This document shows, piece by piece, positions 28,117 to 38,269 of a stretch of DNA of 64,000 nt (positions are counted from its first letter, which is position 1; the number at the start of each line of letters is the position of its first letter). The stretch spans positions 62,001 to 126,000 of the forward strand of contig NZ_BCYZ01000002.1 of the NCBI RefSeq assembly GCF_001598455.1. Direction: 5' to 3'. Origin of the DNA: Sphingomonas pruni NBRC 15498. GTDB taxonomy: Bacteria; Pseudomonadota; Alphaproteobacteria; Sphingomonadales; Sphingomonadaceae. The notes under the pieces were generated by a model. It saw only the letters and a list, made by a program, of their open reading frames with translations. It ran no database searches and was not told where the DNA came from. Made by a program: the position numbers and the translations under genes.

Positions 28117-28811
28117 TTGCTGGCGGAGATCGTCCCTGAACTCAAATGCCCTTCCTGCAGGCGCAGGACGCGGTCCATCCGCGCCGCCAATCGCTCGTTG
28201 TGCGTGGCGACCAAAGCCGCCGATCCCTCCTGCCGCACCAGACGCAGGAACTCATCGAACACGATCTCCGCGGTCGCCTCGTCGAGATTGCCGGTGGGTT
28301 CGTCGGCAAGGATCAAGGCCGGCCGGTTGGCGAGCGCGCGGGCGACCGCGACGCGTTGCTGTTCGCCGCCCGACAATTGGCTCGGCCGGTGCGTCAGGCG
28401 GTGCCCGAGGCCGAGCGTCGTCAACAGCTCGGCCGCGCGCGCATCGGCATCGGCGCGCGAGGCTCCCTTTACCAATTGCGGCAGGACGACATTCTCGACC
28501 GCGTTGAAATCGGGCAGCAAGTGATGGAATTGATAGATGAAGCCGAGCTTGTCGCGGCGCGTCGCGGTACGCTCCGAACTGCTCATCTGCGCCGCTTCGA
28601 TGCCGGTAATACGGATCGATCCGCCGAACCCGCCCTCGAGCAGGCCGACCGCTTGAAGCAAGGTCGACTTGCCCGATCCCGACGGCCCGAGCAGGGCGAC
28701 GATCTCTCCCGGCGCGATCGACAGGTCGGCGCCGCGCAGCACGTGGATCGTCTCCCCGCCCTGTTCGAAGCTGCGGGTCAGGCCGGTCGTGGCGAGGACT
28801 GGCTCACTCAT
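28113..28811 (-). CDS. lolD: Lipoprotein-releasing ABC transporter ATPase LolD
   Basis: 232 residues. Walker [11 protein letters not shown] (43-52), signature [15 protein letters not shown] and Walker [13 protein letters not shown]. With LolC/E it extracts lipoproteins from the inner membrane for LolA. Start [10 protein letters not shown] at 28811; it overlaps the permease stop by 8 bp. Confidence 0.93.
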   Translation of the reverse strand: MSEPVLATTGLTRSFEQGGETIHVLRGADLSIAPGEIVALLGPSGSGKSTLLQAVGLLEGGFGGSIRITGIEAAQMSSSERTATRRDKLGFIYQFHHLLPDFNAVENVVLPQLVKGASRADADARAAELLTTLGLGHRLTHRPSQLSGGEQQRVAVARALANRPALILADEPTGNLDEATAEIVFDEFLRLVRQEGSAALVATHNERLAARMDRVLRLQEGHLSSGTISASK

Positions 28812-30063
28812 AGCGCAGCACCTGGACCGGATCGGTACTGGCAGCACGCGAGGCCGGATACAGCGTGGCGAGGAACGTCAGCAGCAAGGTGATCGCCACG
28901 ACCATCGCGATCTCGACCGGATTGGGCTTGGACGGCAACTCCGTCAGGAAGCGGATCGAGGGATCCCACAAATTCTGGCCCGATATCTTTTGCACCAAGT
29001 CGACGATCGGCTGGCGGAAATAGAGGAGGACGAACCCCAGGATCAGCCCCGCGATCGTCCCCAGGATGCCGATCGTCGTGCCGACGGTGATGAAGATCCT
29101 GACCATCGCGGCGCGTGGCGCCCCCATGGTGCGCAGGATCGCGATGTCGCGCGTCTTGGCACGGACCAGCATGATCAGCGACGATGCGATGTTGAACGCG
29201 GCGACCAGGATGATGATGCACAGGATCACGAACATCGACACCTGCTCGATTCCCAGCGCCTCGAACAATTGCGCGTTCATCTGGCGCCAGTCGCTGACCG
29301 CGGCGGTCTGGCCCAGCGACGCCCTGAGCGGCGCCAGGATCGGGCCGACCTGATCGGCGTCCCTGGTGTTGACCTCGATCATCCCCACCGTGTCGGGGTC
29401 GAGCAGCAGCAGCGTCTGCGCATCCTCCATCGGCATGACGACATAAGCCTTGTCATAGTCGTAGACGCCGATTTCGAAGATCGCGCCGACCGTGTACGAC
29501 ACCATGCGCGGCACCGTGCCGAACGGGGTCGACTGGCCGGCCGGATTCCAGATCGTTACCTGGCTGCCGATATCGGCGCCGAGCGTCTCGGCCAGGCGTG
29601 ACCCGATCGCGATCCGGTTGCTGCCCGCTGTTACCGAATTGAGGTCGCCGGCGACGACATGCCCTGCGATGGTCGAATTGCCGCGAATGTCGGGCACCGT
29701 CAGCCCACGCAGGATGATCGCTTCCGCGCGGCCATTATTGGTCATCATCAGCGGCTGTTCGATCATCGGCACGGCGCTGGTGACGCCCGGCGTCGCCTTG
29801 GCGCGCGCGAGCAATTGCCGCCAGTCGTTGAGCGGCCGCCCGCCATAGCCCTGGATGACGGCATGGCCGTTCAGCCCGACAATCTTGTCGAACAATTCGG
29901 CACGAAAGCCGTTCATCACACTCATCACGATGACCAGGGCCGCGACCCCGAGCATAACGGCGCCAAGACTGAATCCGGCGACGAGGACGATGAAGCGCTC
30001 ACCCTTGCCCGGCAACAGATAGCGGCTGGCGATCAGGCGTTCGTAGCTCGACAGGAGAATCAA
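28804..30063 (-). CDS. Lipoprotein-releasing ABC transporter permease LolC/LolE
   Basis: 419 residues. Topology typical of the family: one membrane helix at about 25-50 ([20 protein letters not shown] begins it), a large periplasmic domain (about 55-270), then three helices in an FtsX domain. The start is TTG at 30063 with GAGG five bases upstream. A single permease gene next to lolD suggests a LolF-like homodimer rather than a LolC/LolE pair; the second gene could lie elsewhere. Confidence 0.9.
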   Translation of the reverse strand: MILLSSYERLIASRYLLPGKGERFIVLVAGFSLGAVMLGVAALVIVMSVMNGFRAELFDKIVGLNGHAVIQGYGGRPLNDWRQLLARAKATPGVTSAVPMIEQPLMMTNNGRAEAIILRGLTVPDIRGNSTIAGHVVAGDLNSVTAGSNRIAIGSRLAETLGADIGSQVTIWNPAGQSTPFGTVPRMVSYTVGAIFEIGVYDYDKAYVVMPMEDAQTLLLLDPDTVGMIEVNTRDADQVGPILAPLRASLGQTAAVSDWRQMNAQLFEALGIEQVSMFVILCIIILVAAFNIASSLIMLVRAKTRDIAILRTMGAPRAAMVRIFITVGTTIGILGTIAGLILGFVLLYFRQPIVDLVQKISGQNLWDPSIRFLTELPSKPNPVEIAMVVAITLLLTFLATLYPASRAASTDPVQVLRYE

Positions 30064-30337
30064 TCAGGCCTCGCGATCCGCCCCCGGAATGTCGGGTGCC
30101 TAGGGCGTATCGCGATTGCAGGCAACCAAGGCGGTGCTGTGGCGGATTCGACACATGCCTGCCGCAATCGTGCGGCGACCCGTTGTTTGGCAATGACAAG
30201 TCACCGGTAGCCGCTTAGCAGTTTGCTTCGCGAAACGCAGGTCAATGGCCGTGGTTCGGGGATCGCTTCCAGCTCCGCCTTAAAAGAGGCGCGCGGGCGG
30301 AAGTTACAAGGGGGCTGACGAGCAATCGTCACGCAGG

Positions 30338-30373
30338 CGCCCGGGTCGGAAACGGCCCGGGCGTTTGTCATTT
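30338..30373 (+). terminator. Intrinsic-terminator-like hairpin, possible end of a small RNA
   Basis: A 10-bp GC stem (30338-30347 with 30354-30363, one G-T pair), loop GGAAAC, then TTTGTCATTT on the plus strand. No plus-strand gene ends upstream, because the neighbour is a minus-strand operon start; it may therefore terminate an unannotated plus-strand small RNA starting somewhere in 30100-30300. Confidence 0.55.
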
Positions 30374-30512
30374 GGGGCGAAGGCAAGCAGCAAAGCTGCG
30401 TGCCGCTTTGCGCAGCAAATCGCCCCAAACGGCCGCCGGGCCGCTCCGCGGCCCGAGCGACGGCGGCTTCGCCGACCGGCGCGCTGCTAGAAGAAGCCCA
30501 CCCTCCCCAACA

Positions 30513-30604
30513 CGTCACCCCGGGCTTGTCCCGGAGTCCAACCCTCCTAAACGGAATACAGCCGTTGTTGCGCGCTGGATGCCGGGACAATCCCGGCATG
30601 ACGA
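30513..30604. repeat. Double-hairpin palindromic element
   Basis: Arms 30513-30540 and 30576-30604, inverted, with GTCACCCCGGG and CCCGGCATGACGA ends; each arm folds on itself. Same family as the element inside ispE. Confidence 0.88.
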
Positions 30605-30658
30605 TAAATGGGTCCAGCACGCTCGCCAGACAGCTGTTCCTGCGGGACGGCCCGGTGC

Positions 30659-33205
30659 TCAAAAGCTAATCCGGAACGTGCCGCCATATGTCCGCGGATC
30701 GCCCGGCTGGCCGACGATCAGCCCGGTGCTGCCCGATTGCGTGCTCAGCAACTCGAAATAATGCTGGTCGAACGCGTTGCGCACCCAGCCATACAAATTC
30801 CACTTGTCCTTGCGGAAGCCGAGCCGGAAGTTGGACAGCGAATAGCCGTTGATATCGGTGTAGAACGAGCGCGACGGGTTGGACGAGAATTTCGAACGAT
30901 AGCTGCCGTCATAACCCAGATAGACCTGCCCTCCGCCGACCGGCGCGTTCACTTCGCCGCCGAACGAGAACGACCATTTCGAAATGCCCGGTAGGATCGA
31001 TCCCGAGATATCGCAGACCAAGGGACTGAGGCCCGGCGTCCCGGGTGCCGCCGGCGTTTGGCCAGGCAGCGCCGCGGTACCGCCGGACAGCTCGGGAGGG
31101 CACGGCGCGTTGCGGAAACGGACGTACTTCGCATCAGTGAAGGCGCCGTTGGCATACAGGCTCAACCGCTGGCTCGGCCGGAACGATGAGTCGAACTCGA
31201 CGCCGCGCACGCGGACCCGGGCTGCGTTCGCCAGATATCCACGAATGACGGTCGTCTGCCCGTTATTCACCGTCGCCTGGTAATCCTTGATGTCGGTCCA
31301 GAACGCCGCGAGGTTGAAGGTTACTCGACGGTCAAGGAACTGCGTCTTCAAACCGAGTTCGAAGTGATTTTCCTTTTCCGGCTTCACAGTCTGCGTCGAC
31401 AGATCGACGCCGGTATTGGTCGAATTGAGCGGCAGCCCGGAGAGATTGATCCCGCCAGATTTAAAGCTGCGCGCGTACGTCGCATAGCCGTGGATGTCCC
31501 TGGAGAAATCATAGGATAGGGTCAGGTCGCCGGACAGGTTCCAGGCGCTGAACCTGGGGCTGTACCGTTGCGGCGCCAATGTATTGAGCTGATCGGCGAG
31601 CGCGGCGCCGTTCTTCAGCAAGGCCGCGACGTTATCCGCCGTCGCGACGAAATTGTACTGCGCGTTGTGGATGCTGACGACCGACTCGTAGAAACCCGAT
31701 TTCTTGTCGTAATTGACGCGCAGGCCGGGCTGGATGTGAAAGCGGGGCGCCGCCTCCCAATTGAGCTTGCCGAAGATGGCAAAGCTTTGATTGCTGAAAT
31801 GAATGGAGTTGGTCGAGGTCAGCCCGTCGAGCACCAACGGATTCTTGCCGTTCGCGCTGGTTGGGTTGAGCAGCCAGGCACTGGCGGCGGGACCTTGGAC
31901 CTGCGACCCCTGCGTATCGATCGTCTGATCGAAGAAGAAAGCCCCCAGCGTGTAGTTGAGCTTGCGGTCGCCGTTCGAGACGATGCGCAATTCCTGCGAC
32001 CATTGCTTCTGCTGCGACGGATTTTGCGAGACGGTGGTGATCGGCAGGCCGACGAAATCGCGGTCATTGGCCGGCTGCCAGTCCCAATAGCGCCAGGCAG
32101 TGACGGAGGTGATGGTCGCGCCGCCGACATCCCAATTGCCCACCAGCGACAGGCCGCCGACTTCCTGACGGGAGTTGATCGAAGAATCCAGATCGGTGAC
32201 GCGGTCGAACGGATCGAAGCTCGGCGGCTTATATCCAGCGGCGGCAGCCAGCGCCGCATATTGACGGTTGAGCGGACGCTGCGTCGCCCCGAGCCGCGCG
32301 TAATATTGCACGCAGCAATAGGGATTCTGCAGGCTGAAATCGGCCGAGAAATTGAGATCCAGATTGGGCGTCGCCTGCCACAGCAATTGCCCGCGTACGC
32401 TGAAATTGTCCTGCTTCTGCAAATTCTTATCGATCGCAGTGTCGTAGATCGACCCGCCACGCTTGGTTACCGAGGTCGACAGGCGCACGCCCAGTTTGCC
32501 GTCGGCGATCGGTGCCGACGCCGAGCCCTTCAGTTGGACCAGTCCGTAATTGCCCGTGCTGACCTCGAAGGTGGCTTCGGGCGACGAAAGGTTGGGCTTC
32601 TTGGTCGTGATGTTGACCGCGCCCGCCGTAGTGTTCTTGCCGTACAGCGTCCCTTGCGGCCCACGCAGCACCTCGACGCGATCGATGTCGACGAAATCGA
32701 AGGTCGAGGCGCCGACGCGGCCGATATAGACCTGGTCGATATAGAGGCCGACGCCCTGCTCGATGCCGTCATTGGTCAGCCCGAACGGCGCGCCCAGGCC
32801 GCGGATGTTGATCGCCGAATTGCGCGGGTTGCTCGAATAGAATTGCAGCGCGGGCTGGAATTGCTGGAGCCGGTTGACGTTGAATGCCCCGGCATTGGCC
32901 AGTGTCTCGCCGCTCAGCACCGCCACCGCGAGCGGCACGGTCTGCAAGCGCTCCGACCGCCGCCGCGCGGTGACGACGATATCGCCCCCCGGCGTTGAGG
33001 CGGCTTGCGGATCGGCCTGGGGCTCGGGCGCCGGTACGGCAGGGTTGGCGGCTCCATCATCGGGCGCGACGACCGGCGTTGCCGGACGAGCGGCGGTGTC
33101 GGCGATCGCGATACTTTGCGGCGATACGGCGGCGAGCAGGAGCGGGAACGCTGCGAGCATGATTCGGTAATCCCCTAGACGATCGACTAACGCCTTAATC
33201 CCCAT
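30659..33205 (-). CDS. TonB-dependent outer-membrane receptor
   Basis: 848 residues from ATG 33205 (33160 is an alternative preceded by AGGGGA). N-terminal export signal around LAAFPLLLAAVSPQS, then an Ala/Pro-rich stretch, a plug domain beginning GDIVVTARRRSERLQTVP, with INIRGLG, VEVLRGPQGTLYGKNTT and GAVNITTKKP, and a beta-barrel ending in GGTFRISF with a terminal phenylalanine. It imports a scarce ligand with TonB energy; the ligand cannot be deduced. No transporter or regulator is next to it. Confidence 0.93.
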   Translation of the reverse strand: MGIKALVDRLGDYRIMLAAFPLLLAAVSPQSIAIADTAARPATPVVAPDDGAANPAVPAPEPQADPQAASTPGGDIVVTARRRSERLQTVPLAVAVLSGETLANAGAFNVNRLQQFQPALQFYSSNPRNSAINIRGLGAPFGLTNDGIEQGVGLYIDQVYIGRVGASTFDFVDIDRVEVLRGPQGTLYGKNTTAGAVNITTKKPNLSSPEATFEVSTGNYGLVQLKGSASAPIADGKLGVRLSTSVTKRGGSIYDTAIDKNLQKQDNFSVRGQLLWQATPNLDLNFSADFSLQNPYCCVQYYARLGATQRPLNRQYAALAAAAGYKPPSFDPFDRVTDLDSSINSRQEVGGLSLVGNWDVGGATITSVTAWRYWDWQPANDRDFVGLPITTVSQNPSQQKQWSQELRIVSNGDRKLNYTLGAFFFDQTIDTQGSQVQGPAASAWLLNPTSANGKNPLVLDGLTSTNSIHFSNQSFAIFGKLNWEAAPRFHIQPGLRVNYDKKSGFYESVVSIHNAQYNFVATADNVAALLKNGAALADQLNTLAPQRYSPRFSAWNLSGDLTLSYDFSRDIHGYATYARSFKSGGINLSGLPLNSTNTGVDLSTQTVKPEKENHFELGLKTQFLDRRVTFNLAAFWTDIKDYQATVNNGQTTVIRGYLANAARVRVRGVEFDSSFRPSQRLSLYANGAFTDAKYVRFRNAPCPPELSGGTAALPGQTPAAPGTPGLSPLVCDISGSILPGISKWSFSFGGEVNAPVGGGQVYLGYDGSYRSKFSSNPSRSFYTDINGYSLSNFRLGFRKDKWNLYGWVRNAFDQHYFELLSTQSGSTGLIVGQPGDPRTYGGTFRISF

Positions 33206-33301
33206 TGATTTGATAGGATTAAAAGCAAGATCGTCTGGCCGGCGCCGCAAGCCAAACTTTATCGCCGTTGAAAGATAACGATATTTTGTCGTGCTAGCGC
33301 T

Positions 33302-33331
33302 CTTGAACCGGCGCCGGAACGCCCCAGATAT
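33302..33331 (+). promoter_or_regulatory. RpoH (sigma-32) type promoter of hsp20
   Basis: A -35 box CTTGAA (33302-33307) and a -10 box CCCCAGATAT (33322-33331) separated by 14 bp, close to the known CTTGAAA / CCCCATnT consensus for heat-shock sigma factor. It lies about 65 bp upstream of the hsp20 start and fits the gene's role. Confidence 0.75.
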
Positions 33332-33372
33332 ACGACGATGCGATGCCCATCCGGGGTCGCGTCGGTGTGTGA

Positions 33373-33391
33373 CATCGCTCGATGGAGGATG
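33373..33391 (+). promoter_or_regulatory. ROSE-like RNA thermometer hairpin over the hsp20 ribosome site
   Basis: CATC (33373-33376) pairs with GATG (33388-33391) and CTC (33378-33380) with GAG (33385-33387), leaving a single bulged G33377 opposite the Shine-Dalgarno GGAGG (33384-33388). A UCGCU stretch at 33375-33379 fits the U(U/C)GCU signature of ROSE elements, which melt on heating. The start codon is eight bases beyond the GGAGG. Confidence 0.65.
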
Positions 33392-33396
33392 ATTAA

Positions 33397-33870
33397 ATGC
33401 GACAGTTCGACCTGACTCCCTACCGCCGCTCGACGATCGGCTTCGATCGCCTGTTCGACATGCTCGAAGCCTCGGCGCGGCAAAATGGCGGGGACAATTA
33501 CCCGCCCTTCAACCTCGAGCGGATCGCCGAGGATCATTACCGCATCACGATCGCGGTCGCCGGCTTCCGCCGCGACGAGATCGAGATCGTCGCGCAGCAG
33601 AACTTGCTGACCGTCAAGGGCAAGAAGGACAAGGACGGCGATCAGTCGGCCTATCTTCACCTCGGCATCGCAACGCGCAGCTTCGAGCGCCGCTTCGAGC
33701 TCGCCGATTTCATTCGAGTCGACGATGCGCGGCTCAATGACGGCCTGCTGACTGTCGACCTGGTGCGCGAAGTGCCCGAGGCGCTGAAGCCGCAGACGAT
33801 CGCGATCAAGACGGGCGCGCCGCTCGCCGCGATCGAGACGAGCCCGGCCGACGAAACCAAGGCGGCCTGA
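33397..33870 (+). CDS. Small heat-shock protein, Hsp20/IbpA family
   Basis: 157 residues. Alpha-crystallin domain from about residue 37 (YPPFNLERIAEDHYRITIAVAG) to about 125, with the GLLTVDLVREVPE strand; N-terminal FDRLFDMLE is IbpA-like and the C-terminal tail holds the short IAIK motif. ATP-independent holdase for unfolding proteins in the cytoplasm. Controlled by an RpoH promoter and a ROSE-like leader, and ended by a strong terminator, so a one-gene transcript. Confidence 0.94.
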   Translation: MRQFDLTPYRRSTIGFDRLFDMLEASARQNGGDNYPPFNLERIAEDHYRITIAVAGFRRDEIEIVAQQNLLTVKGKKDKDGDQSAYLHLGIATRSFERRFELADFIRVDDARLNDGLLTVDLVREVPEALKPQTIAIKTGAPLAAIETSPADETKAA

Positions 33871-33908
33871 CGAACCGGCGCTTTCTCGCTCCCTCGAAAG
33901 CGCCATCG

Positions 33909-33939
33909 GGCGCCCGGGCAATTGTCCGGGCGCCTTTTT
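33909..33939 (+). terminator. Rho-independent terminator after hsp20
   Basis: GC stem GGCGCCCGG (33909-33917) with CCGGGCGCC (33926-33934), followed by TTTTT. Confidence 0.9.
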
Positions 33940-33977
33940 CGTTTCGGCGATTCCGATCGCGCTGGTAGCTGTCGGCG

Positions 33978-34883
33978 ATGAAGACGCTGCACGTGATCGT
34001 GAACAAGAATGGCGGGACTGCCGCCAAGATGGGCGATGCCCTGATCGGAGAGCTGGAAAAATCGTTCGCCGAGGCGGGAGCGACCGCCCAGGTCGCAGCG
34101 CTCGACGGCAAGCAAATCCCCGACTCAATCGAGGTGGCAGCGGCATCGGGACGGGTGACCGTCGCCGGCGGTGACGGCACGGCCGCCGGCGCCGCGCAGA
34201 TCCTAGCAGGCAGTGATACCGAACTCGGCCTGCTGCCGCTCGGCACGCTCAACCATCTGGCGCGCGATCTCGGCATCCCAGCCGATCTGGGCGAGGCCGC
34301 CAGGGTCGCGGTGAACGGCCAGGCTGTCGCGATCGACGTCGGCGAGGTCAACGGACAGGTCTTCGTCAACAACGCGTCGATCGGGCTTTACCCATTGATG
34401 GTGCGCAAACGCGAAGGTCTGCGCCGCGCGAAGGGCTGGCCCAAATGGCTGTCGACGGTGCCGGCGGCATTCGCAGTGCTCGAACGGTTACCGCATCACC
34501 GCTTGCGGCTAGACTGGGGAAAGGGCGAACGCGCCATCGTCACCCCGCTGCTGTTCGTCGGCAACAACGTCTATTCGCTCGACCGCGGCGAAGTCGGCAA
34601 ACGCGCCACCCTGACTGACGGCAAATTGTCGGTCTATGCGGTCGCGCGTCGGCGGCGTGCGGCGCTGATCTGGTTTGCCATGCGCGCGCTGGTCGGACGC
34701 GCCGAACGCTCGCTCGATTTCGAGACGCTCGGCGAATGCGAGACGCTGACCGTCACATCGAGCGGCGGATCGATCGAAATCGCGCTCGACGGAGAGCTCC
34801 GGCGCATGGACTCCCCGCTCGAATTCCGCATCCGTGCGGGCGCCTTGACCGTGATCACGCCCGGCAAGGCGCCACAACCATAA
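33978..34883 (+). CDS. Diacylglycerol kinase-like lipid kinase
   Basis: 301 residues. DAGK catalytic fold with VAGGDGT (62-68) for ATP and LGTLNHLARDL (88-98); the latter begins PLGT as in YegS/DgkB-type kinases. SIGLYPLMVRKREG and the C-terminal IALDGE strand complete the fold. It may phosphorylate diacylglycerol or another lipid alcohol; the substrate is not determinable. It starts shortly after the hsp20 terminator with its own expression signals. Confidence 0.87.
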   Translation: MKTLHVIVNKNGGTAAKMGDALIGELEKSFAEAGATAQVAALDGKQIPDSIEVAAASGRVTVAGGDGTAAGAAQILAGSDTELGLLPLGTLNHLARDLGIPADLGEAARVAVNGQAVAIDVGEVNGQVFVNNASIGLYPLMVRKREGLRRAKGWPKWLSTVPAAFAVLERLPHHRLRLDWGKGERAIVTPLLFVGNNVYSLDRGEVGKRATLTDGKLSVYAVARRRRAALIWFAMRALVGRAERSLDFETLGECETLTVTSSGGSIEIALDGELRRMDSPLEFRIRAGALTVITPGKAPQP

Positions 34884-34886
34884 GGG

Positions 34887-36437
34887 TCAAGCCGCCTCCG
34901 CCGCCGGCGCCTTCGTCTCGGACGAGCGATCCTTGCGCCCCGAATAGACGAATTCGGCGCCATCGAGGTCGATCCGCGGAATCTCTTCCTTCTCCCGCCA
35001 GTAATCCTGGTTGTGCGCCCATTCGGGCTTGTCGCCGCGCCGGGGCAATTCATCGAGGCCGCGCATCAGATAGCCCGGATTGAAATTGTCACGGTCGATC
35101 CAGGGTAGCAGTTTCATACCTTCGTCTTCCGGACGCAGCGCAACCTCCACCCGGTGCGCACCCTTGCGCTCCATATGCTTGAGCAGCCGGCAGACGAAAT
35201 CACCGAGCATGTCGACCCGCAACGTCCAACTCGCGCGGAAATACCCCATTACCCACGCCATGTTGGGGACACCGGTGAACATCATCCCGCGATAGTTGAC
35301 CGTCTGGGCCCAATCGACCGCGCGCCTGTCGACGAAGAACGGAATGTCGCCCATCACCGATAAACGGAAACCGGTCGCGGCGACGATGATGTCGGCTTCG
35401 ATGACCTTGCCCGACTTGGTCCGGACGCCGCCTTCGACGAACCGGTCGATCTCGTCGGTGACGACATCGACCTTGCCCGCCTTGACCGCCTGGAAGATGT
35501 CGCCGTCGGGACAGAAAGCGAGCCGTTGCTGCCAGACCCGGTAATGCGGGGTGAAATCGGGTTCGAACTGGAAGTCCTCGCCGGCATAAGTGCGAATCAG
35601 CGCCTTGAGCTCCTCGAACACCGCTTCGGGCTCGGCCTGGCTGCGCTTGGTCAGCTGGTCCTGATCGAACATGATCTGTGCGCGCACCACGCGATGGATG
35701 GTCGGCTCGTCGATGCCGATCTGGCGCAGCCGATCGGCCAGCTCGTTGCGATTGGGGCTACAGAAGAAATAGGTCGGCGAGCGCTGCAGCATCGTGACGT
35801 GCGCCGCCTTTTCGGCGAAAGCCGGAATGACCGTAGCGGCGGTCGCGCCCGAGCCGATCACCAGGATCCGCTTGCCCGCATAATCGGTCGCCGGGTCCCA
35901 CAATTGGGCATGAATGAACTGCCCCTTATAATCGTCCAGCCCAGGCCAGGCGGGGACATAGGGGCGCTCGTGGTCGTAATAGCCCTGGCACATCCACAGG
36001 AATTCACAGGTCACGCGCACCGTGTCGCCGTCCGAGGCGCGAACCGCTTCCACCGTCCAACGATTGTCTGCGCTCGACCAGCTGCAGGCGGTGATGCGGT
36101 GGCCGTACCGGATATGCGGACCGATACCGTTTTCCTCGATCACCTCGCCGACATAACGCAGGATCTCCTCGCCGCTCGCGACGGGAGCGCCGACCCACGG
36201 CTTGAAGCGATAGCCGAACGTGTAGAGGTCGGAATCCGATCGTACGCCGGGATATTTGTGCGTTTCCCAAGTGCCCCCGAACGTGTCCTTCATCTCCAGG
36301 ATCAGGTAGCTCTTGTCGGGGCATTGGTGCTGCAGATGCCAGGCCGACCCGATCCCCGAAATACCCGCGCCGACGATCAGGACATCGACATGCTCCGCCG
36401 GCGCCACGCCGACCTCGGCCGCGATCGCATTTGCCAT
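34887..36437 (-). CDS. Flavin-containing (Baeyer-Villiger-type) monooxygenase
   Basis: 516 residues. FAD site DVLIVGAGISGIGSAWHL (18-35), a second nucleotide site ILVIGSGATAATVIPAF for NADPH, and between them YKGQFIHAQLWD, close to the FxGxxxHxxxW fingerprint of type I Baeyer-Villiger enzymes. EMKDTFGGTWE is also typical. Substrate unknown. AGGAG lies 7 bases before the ATG. Convergent with the lipid-kinase gene. Confidence 0.9.
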   Translation of the reverse strand: MANAIAAEVGVAPAEHVDVLIVGAGISGIGSAWHLQHQCPDKSYLILEMKDTFGGTWETHKYPGVRSDSDLYTFGYRFKPWVGAPVASGEEILRYVGEVIEENGIGPHIRYGHRITACSWSSADNRWTVEAVRASDGDTVRVTCEFLWMCQGYYDHERPYVPAWPGLDDYKGQFIHAQLWDPATDYAGKRILVIGSGATAATVIPAFAEKAAHVTMLQRSPTYFFCSPNRNELADRLRQIGIDEPTIHRVVRAQIMFDQDQLTKRSQAEPEAVFEELKALIRTYAGEDFQFEPDFTPHYRVWQQRLAFCPDGDIFQAVKAGKVDVVTDEIDRFVEGGVRTKSGKVIEADIIVAATGFRLSVMGDIPFFVDRRAVDWAQTVNYRGMMFTGVPNMAWVMGYFRASWTLRVDMLGDFVCRLLKHMERKGAHRVEVALRPEDEGMKLLPWIDRDNFNPGYLMRGLDELPRRGDKPEWAHNQDYWREKEEIPRIDLDGAEFVYSGRKDRSSETKAPAAEAA

Positions 36438-36536
36438 GGTGCCTCTCCTTCAGCGCACGATATTGCCGGCGCAGAATGGAGCAGTCCAGCGTCGCCAACC
36501 TTGACGCCGGTCAACTTTTCAACAGCGGGGAGTTAC

Positions 36537-38171
36537 TCAGACCAGCCGGCTCTGCCGAACCGCCGCGGCGATGAAGCTCGCGAACAACGGATGCGGGTCG
36601 AACGGCTTGGATTTCAGTTCCGGGTGGAACTGCACGCCGACGAACCATGGGTGATCGGGGCGCTCGACGATTTCGGGGAGCATGCCGTCGGGCGACATGC
36701 CGCTGAACACCAGCCCGCCCTTTTCGAGCGATTCGCGATAGCCGGTATTGACCTCGTAGCGATGACGGTGGCGTTCGCTGATCTCGGTGGCGCCATAGAT
36801 TGACGAGACAACGCTATTCCCGTCGAGCTTCGCCGGATACGCGCCCAGGCGCATCGTGCCGCCAAGGTCGCCGCCCGCCTCGCGCTTCTGCACGCCTTCG
36901 GCCGACATCCATTCGGTGATGATGCCGACGATCGGCTCGTCGGTCGGCCCGAATTCGGTCGACGAGGCCTTTTCGATTCCGGCCAGGTTACGCGCGCCCT
37001 CGACACAGGCCATCTGCATCCCGAAACAGATACCGAAATAGGGCACGTTGCGTTCGCGCGCGAACTTGACCGAGGCGATCTTACCTTCCGCGCCGCGCTC
37101 GCCGAACGCACCAGGCACCAGGATTGCGTGGCACGGCTCCAGGCTGGCGGCGATGTCGCTATCGCCATGCTCGAACACTTCGGCATCGATCCAGCGGATG
37201 TTGACCTTCACCTTGTTGGCGATGCCGCCATGGACGAGCGCTTCGTTCAGCGACTTGTACGCATCCTGCAGGCCGACATATTTGCCGACCACGCCGACCG
37301 TCACTTCGCCTTCCGGGTTGGTCAGCCGGTCCATGATATCGGTCCAGCGCGCGAGGTTCGGTTCGCCCGCGGGCTCGATCCCGAACGCATTCAGGACCGC
37401 CTCGTCGAGCCCCTCTTCATGATATTGGACCGGCACGGCGTAGATGCTCTTGGCGTCGAGTGCCGGAATGACCGCTTCCTTGGGCACGTTGCAGAACAAC
37501 GCGATCTTCGCGCGCTCGCTCGCCGGCAGCGGCTGCTCGCAGCGGCACACCAACACGTCGGGCTGCACGCCCAACGCAGCCAGCTCGCGCACCGAATGCT
37601 GGGTTGGCTTGGTCTTAAGCTCACCAGCTGCGGCGATATAGGGCACCAACGTGACGTGGATGCTGACCGAATTGCCCCGCCCCAGATCGTTACGGAGCTG
37701 GCGGATCGCTTCGATGAATGGCAAGGACTCGATATCGCCGACAGTGCCGCCGATCTCGCACAGCACGAAGTCGAGATCGTCGGTTTCGGCCAAGGCGAAT
37801 GCCTTGATTGCGTCGGTGACGTGCGGGATGACCTGGACCGTGGCGCCGAGATAATCGCCGCGGCGTTCGCGCTGGATGATCTGCTGATAGATGCGGCCCG
37901 AGGTGACGTTGTCCGACTGCCGGGCCGCGACGCCAGTGAAGCGTTCGTAATGGCCGAGGTCGAGGTCGGTTTCGGCCCCGTCGTCGGTCACATAGACCTC
38001 GCCGTGCTGATACGGGCTCATCGTGCCCGGATCGACGTTGAGATAGGGATCGAACTTGCGGATGCGGACGCGATAACCGCGTGCCTGGAGGAGGGCAGCC
38101 AGGGAAGCCGCCATCAAACCTTTGCCGAGCGAGGAGACCACGCCGCCGGTAATGAAAATAAACCGCGCCAT
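36537..38171 (-). CDS. pyrG: CTP synthase
   Basis: 544 residues. N-terminal amidoligase domain with [10 protein letters not shown] and [14 protein letters not shown], and C-terminal glutaminase with the nucleophile in [10 protein letters not shown] and the His/Glu pair in FHPELKSKP. Makes CTP from UTP, glutamine and ATP. Start [10 protein letters not shown] at 38171. Follows secG on the same strand after about 100 bp. Confidence 0.97.
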   Translation of the reverse strand: MARFIFITGGVVSSLGKGLMAASLAALLQARGYRVRIRKFDPYLNVDPGTMSPYQHGEVYVTDDGAETDLDLGHYERFTGVAARQSDNVTSGRIYQQIIQRERRGDYLGATVQVIPHVTDAIKAFALAETDDLDFVLCEIGGTVGDIESLPFIEAIRQLRNDLGRGNSVSIHVTLVPYIAAAGELKTKPTQHSVRELAALGVQPDVLVCRCEQPLPASERAKIALFCNVPKEAVIPALDAKSIYAVPVQYHEEGLDEAVLNAFGIEPAGEPNLARWTDIMDRLTNPEGEVTVGVVGKYVGLQDAYKSLNEALVHGGIANKVKVNIRWIDAEVFEHGDSDIAASLEPCHAILVPGAFGERGAEGKIASVKFARERNVPYFGICFGMQMACVEGARNLAGIEKASSTEFGPTDEPIVGIITEWMSAEGVQKREAGGDLGGTMRLGAYPAKLDGNSVVSSIYGATEISERHRHRYEVNTGYRESLEKGGLVFSGMSPDGMLPEIVERPDHPWFVGVQFHPELKSKPFDPHPLFASFIAAAVRQSRLV

Positions 38172-38269
38172 GGGAATCACCGCCTAGCTTGGAATGGGGG
38201 CGTGCCGCAAGCACGCGACTCCGCCCGCGCGAACAAAAAGTCCGCGCGGGCGATCAGAACGAAGTGGAT

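Larger units (their letters stand above)
30064..30658. other. 595-bp stretch without a confident gene
   Basis: Between the divergently oriented end of the receptor gene and the lol operon start. It holds a strong hairpin with T-tract at 30338-30373 and a palindromic repeat at 30513-30604. Open frames across it run through the repeat and match nothing I recognise. The part nearest 30064 should contain the lolCE promoter, but I cannot point to one. Confidence 0.6.

Noticed and set aside
30201..30662. 153-codon minus-strand frame in the gap before the TonB receptor
   Set aside because: It runs through the palindromic repeat (giving MPGLSRHP-type peptide) and the terminator hairpin, with no recognisable domain; more likely non-coding.
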